A stretch of DNA of 64,000 bases from JACMQX01 sp044225675 (GTDB lineage: Bacteria > Pseudomonadota > Gammaproteobacteria > Burkholderiales > Burkholderiaceae_C): assembly GCA_044225675.1 (NCBI GenBank), contig JBGAIH010000001.1, positions 248,001 through 312,000 of the forward strand. Direction: 5' to 3'. Position 1 is the stretch's first letter, and every line of letters starts with the position of its first letter. Shown here in pieces: positions 61,348 to 64,000 of this stretch. The notes under the pieces are model-generated. The model searched no databases, was not told where the DNA came from, and saw only the letters and a program-made list of their open reading frames with translations. The position numbers were made by a program, and so were the translations under genes.

Positions 61348-63003
61348 ATGTTCAGCGCCTTCGTCCGTGTGCATCTGCTGGTGGCCGCGCTGGCGGCGGT
61401 GGTGGTCGGTGCCTGCGCAGCGCCGGTTGCGCAGGACGGCGCCAGCCAGCCGCCTGCGCGGCCGCGTCTCGTCGTGTTCCTCGTGGTCGACGGCCTGCCG
61501 CAGCGGCAGGTGACGGCCTACCGCGACCAGCTCGCCCCCGACGGATTCGCGCGCTTCCTGGACCGTGGCGCATGGTTTGCCAACGCGCATTACGGCCACG
61601 CCTTCACCGTCACGGCAGCGGGCCATGCGACCATGCTCACGGGCGCCTATCCGCACCGCACCGGCATCATCGGCAATGAATGGCGCGACCCGGCGACCGG
61701 TGCGCGCGAATACTGCACCGGCGACACCACGGCCAGCTACATCGGGCACAAGACCGACCCGCTCGACGGCACCAGCCCGAGGAACCTGCAGGCCGAGTCG
61801 CTGGGCGACGTGCTGCGGCGCCTGGACGCGCGCTCGCGCGTGATCGGCATCTCGGGCAAGGACCGCGGCGCCATCCTGCCGGCAGGCCGGGCCGGTGTGG
61901 CCTACATGTACATGGACAGCGGCCAGTTCGCCTCCAGCACCCACTACATGAAGGCGCACCCCGCCTGGGTCGATGAGTTCAATGCCCGGCGGCCGGCCGA
62001 CCGCTATTTCCGCCAGGCCTGGACGCCGCTGCTGCCCGAGGCGGCCTACGCGCGCTCCCTGCCCGACGACCAGCCCTGGTTCGGCCGCAACGGCGGCCGG
62101 CTGCCCATGATGATGGCCGACGCCGACAAGGCCGCGCCCGGCCCGGCCTTCTACCGCTCGCTGCTGCGCGGGCCCTTTGCCGACCTGCTCACGCTCGAGT
62201 TCGCCCGCGCGGCCATCGCGGGCGAGGGCCTGGGCCAGGACGACGCGCCCGACATCCTCGCCGTGAGCCTGTCGGGCCATGACTACGTGAACCATGCGTA
62301 CAGCGCCGAGTCGCGCCTGTCGCATGACCACTTCCTCCAGCTCGACCGCATGCTGCAGGACTTCTTCCGCTACCTGGACGCAACCATCGGGCAGGACCAG
62401 TACCTCGCCGTGCTCACCGCCGACCATGGCTTCATGCCCAACCCGGAGCATGCCGCCAGCCAGGGCCTGCCGGCCGGCCGGATCGACAGCAACGGGGCTT
62501 ACCAGCGCATCAATGCCGGGCTGCAGCAGCGCTTCGGCCAGCCGCAGCTGCTGCTCAACTTCTCGGGCGCGTCGCTGCTGCTCAACCGCCGGCTCATGGC
62601 GGCGGCCCGGCTCGACGCCGATGCGGTGGCGGCTGCGGCGCGCGACCTTCTTCTGGCCGAGGCGGGGTATGCCGCTGCCTACACCCGCGCCGAGCTGCAG
62701 TCGGGCAGCCGGGCAGGGCAGCCGCACCTCGACGCCATGCGCCGGGCCTGGCATCCGGCGGTGTCGGGCGAGGTGCAGTTTGCCTACAAGCCCTACTGGA
62801 TGGCCGGCTCGGCCGTGGCCACGCACGGCTCGCCGCATGCCTACGACACCCATGTGCCCATCCTCGCCTGGGGACCGCGCTGGATCCGCCCCGGCCGGGT
62901 GGACGCGCGGGTCGAGGTGGTCGACATCGCGCCCACGCTCGCGCGGCTTCTGGCGGTGCCGCCGCCGGCCCAGTCGGAAGGGCGGGAACTGCCCTGGCCC
63001 TGA
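61348..63003 (+). CDS. Alkaline-phosphatase-superfamily lipoprotein (PafA-like)
   Basis: A 551-residue exported metal phosphatase. A lipoprotein signal (LAAVVVGACAAPV) gives a lipid-anchored Cys. RLVVFLVVDGLPQRQV holds the first metal Asp, TVTAAGHATMLTGAYPH has the Thr nucleophile, and DILAVSLSGHDYVNHAYS and VLTADHGFMPNPEH supply the other ligands. The fold matches the phosphate-irrepressible PafA group of monoesterases, though phosphodiesterase activity cannot be excluded. GGAGGG precedes the ATG at 61348. Separated from the liv operon by 89 bp. Confidence 0.9.
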   Translation: MFSAFVRVHLLVAALAAVVVGACAAPVAQDGASQPPARPRLVVFLVVDGLPQRQVTAYRDQLAPDGFARFLDRGAWFANAHYGHAFTVTAAGHATMLTGAYPHRTGIIGNEWRDPATGAREYCTGDTTASYIGHKTDPLDGTSPRNLQAESLGDVLRRLDARSRVIGISGKDRGAILPAGRAGVAYMYMDSGQFASSTHYMKAHPAWVDEFNARRPADRYFRQAWTPLLPEAAYARSLPDDQPWFGRNGGRLPMMMADADKAAPGPAFYRSLLRGPFADLLTLEFARAAIAGEGLGQDDAPDILAVSLSGHDYVNHAYSAESRLSHDHFLQLDRMLQDFFRYLDATIGQDQYLAVLTADHGFMPNPEHAASQGLPAGRIDSNGAYQRINAGLQQRFGQPQLLLNFSGASLLLNRRLMAAARLDADAVAAAARDLLLAEAGYAAAYTRAELQSGSRAGQPHLDAMRRAWHPAVSGEVQFAYKPYWMAGSAVATHGSPHAYDTHVPILAWGPRWIRPGRVDARVEVVDIAPTLARLLAVPPPAQSEGRELPWP

Positions 63004-63042
63004 CGTTCCCCGCGAAACCCGCAAACGAAAGATTCCATTCCC

Positions 63043-63063
63043 ATGCCGGCCTCGCGCCGGCAT
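63043..63063. terminator. GC-rich hairpin after the phosphatase gene
   Basis: ATGCCGGC-CTCGC-GCCGGCAT, a perfect 8-bp stem 40 bp after the stop, with no T run. Possibly a weak terminator. The rest of 63064-63298 holds nothing I can identify. Confidence 0.45.
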
Positions 63064-63298
63064 CCTCCCTGAGCTTCGGCCTCGCGCCTGCTTTACCCGC
63101 GCTTGACTTTCCCGTCACGCGCCGATCAATCCGGGCCGCTTACGATGGCGCCGTGCCGGACAATGGCCGCATCGGAAATTTCCGCCGCTATGCCGGAGCT
63201 GACAGACAGACGCGCTGCCGGCTGACAGACTGCAGCGAGGCGCCGCTGGCACGCTCCGAGAGGCCGTCGTTGCGGCCTGGAATCAACAAGAAAGAACA

Positions 63299-64000
63299 AT
63301 GATGGACCCGCAGAACTCGCCGCCGCCAGCCCCTGGTACCGACGCTTCTTCTTCGCCACCGCGCGAACCCGTTCCTTCCAACCGCCACACGCCGCGTCGC
63401 ATCAGCCGCCGTGCGGCGGTCATCGGCAGCCTGATCGCGCTGCTGGTCGTGGGCGGCACGGGCTGGCTGGCCTGGAGCCTCACACAGCGCGACTCGGCTG
63501 GCGCTGCGGCAGGCGGTCCGGGCGGACCGGGTGGCCCCGGTGGGCCGGGTGGCTTTGCCGGTGGACGCGGCGCTTCCAGCGTGGGCGTAGCCGTGGCCGA
63601 GCGGGCCGATCTGCCGATCACGCTGGAAGCGCTGGGCACCGTGTTGCCGCAGGCGACGGTGCGGGTGCGTCCACAGGTCAGCGGCGTTCTGCAGCAACTG
63701 CATTTCCAGGAAGGCCAGATGGTGCGCAAGGGCCAGTTGCTGGCCACCATCGACCCGCGCCAGTTCGAGATGGCGCTGCAGCAGGCCATCGGCCAGCGCC
63801 AGCGCGACGAGGCGCAGTACGAGGCCGCCAACGTCACGCTCCAGCGTTACCGCACGCTGCTCGGCCAGGACTCGATCGCCCGGCAGGAGGTCGACACCCA
63901 GGCCGCGCTCGTCAAGCAGCTGGAGGCCGCCGTCGTCATCTCCAAGGCGAGCGAAGGCACGGCCCGGCTGAACCTGGGCTACACGCGCGTGACCTCGCCG
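63299..64000 (+). CDS. RND efflux periplasmic adaptor (MdtA/AcrA-type), truncated by the window edge
   Basis: The first 234 residues of a membrane-fusion protein. There is an N-terminal polar segment, a membrane anchor (AVIGSLIALLVVGGTGWLAW), a Gly/Pro-rich linker, then the biotinyl-lipoyl half-motif VRVRPQVSGVLQQLHFQEGQMVRKGQLLATID and the start of the alpha hairpin. No signal-peptidase II site is seen, so it is anchored by the helix. The gene continues beyond position 64000, presumably into mdtBC-like pump genes. Confidence 0.92.
   Translation, partial: MMDPQNSPPPAPGTDASSSPPREPVPSNRHTPRRISRRAAVIGSLIALLVVGGTGWLAWSLTQRDSAGAAAGGPGGPGGPGGPGGFAGGRGASSVGVAVAERADLPITLEALGTVLPQATVRVRPQVSGVLQQLHFQEGQMVRKGQLLATIDPRQFEMALQQAIGQRQRDEAQYEAANVTLQRYRTLLGQDSIARQEVDTQAALVKQLEAAVVISKASEGTARLNLGYTRVTSP

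Noticed and set aside
63103..63146. Promoter for the RND adaptor (TTGACT, then ATCAAT or TACGAT)
   Set aside because: Spacing and -10 match are too poor to support a call.

Overview
The window is high-GC (roughly two thirds G+C), densely coded DNA from a betaproteobacterium, most likely a Comamonadaceae-type member of the Burkholderiales (Acidovorax/Alicycliphilus-like). This is inferred from gene content and protein character; no database search was possible. It comes from a draft assembly: a run of 19 Ns at 19212-19230 breaks one gene.

1-30 kb is a low-oxygen respiration block. It holds a cbb3 oxidase operon with its assembly genes (ccoI, ccoS, ccoNOQP, ccoG, ccoH and an extra small membrane protein), two FNR paralogues, hemN, a SafE-like membrane protein, sensor kinases and response regulators, a hemerythrin-like protein, a Pat-type acetyl-CoA-synthetase/GNAT fusion, a DksA-like protein, an acyl-CoA ligase, and two universal stress proteins. 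Eight 14-bp FNR/Anr-type boxes (TTGAT-N4-RTCAA and variants) sit in its intergenic regions, plus a ninth at 30130. In ccoI, hemN and the hemerythrin gene the box centre lies exactly 41.5 bp upstream of the A of the ATG, with a -10-like hexamer at -12 to -7 and no convincing Shine-Dalgarno site. That is the geometry of leaderless, FNR-activated (class II) transcripts. Between 9.4 and 11 kb is a small graveyard: a frameshifted BON gene, an Rhs fragment bracketed by a 41-bp imperfect direct repeat, and the tail of an XRE regulator.

30-34 kb is housekeeping: infA, a TauE/SafE permease, a well-supported 6S RNA, zapA and a small coiled-coil gene. 33.6-45.9 kb is a cobalamin riboswitch followed by a tightly coupled uptake and late-biosynthesis operon: btuB, cobB, a leaderless-type BtuF-like protein, cobU, btuF, btuC, btuD, cobO, cbiB, cobQ and cobT.

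45.9-48.3 kb holds 14-bp tandem repeats, a 66-residue orphan, a strong terminator, and a 581-residue protein with papain/C39-like Cys and His motifs that I cannot assign. 48.3-50.8 kb is a BigR-type sulfur (persulfide) stress locus with overlapping divergent promoters. 50.9-61.3 kb is a catabolic transcription unit: a lignostilbene/carotenoid-type dioxygenase, a DUF1295 membrane protein, an unusual tandem HxlR regulator, a branched-chain-amino-acid-type ABC transporter (livHMGF plus the binding protein) and an acyl-CoA ligase. The window closes with an alkaline-phosphatase-superfamily lipoprotein and the start of an RND efflux adaptor, cut by the window edge.
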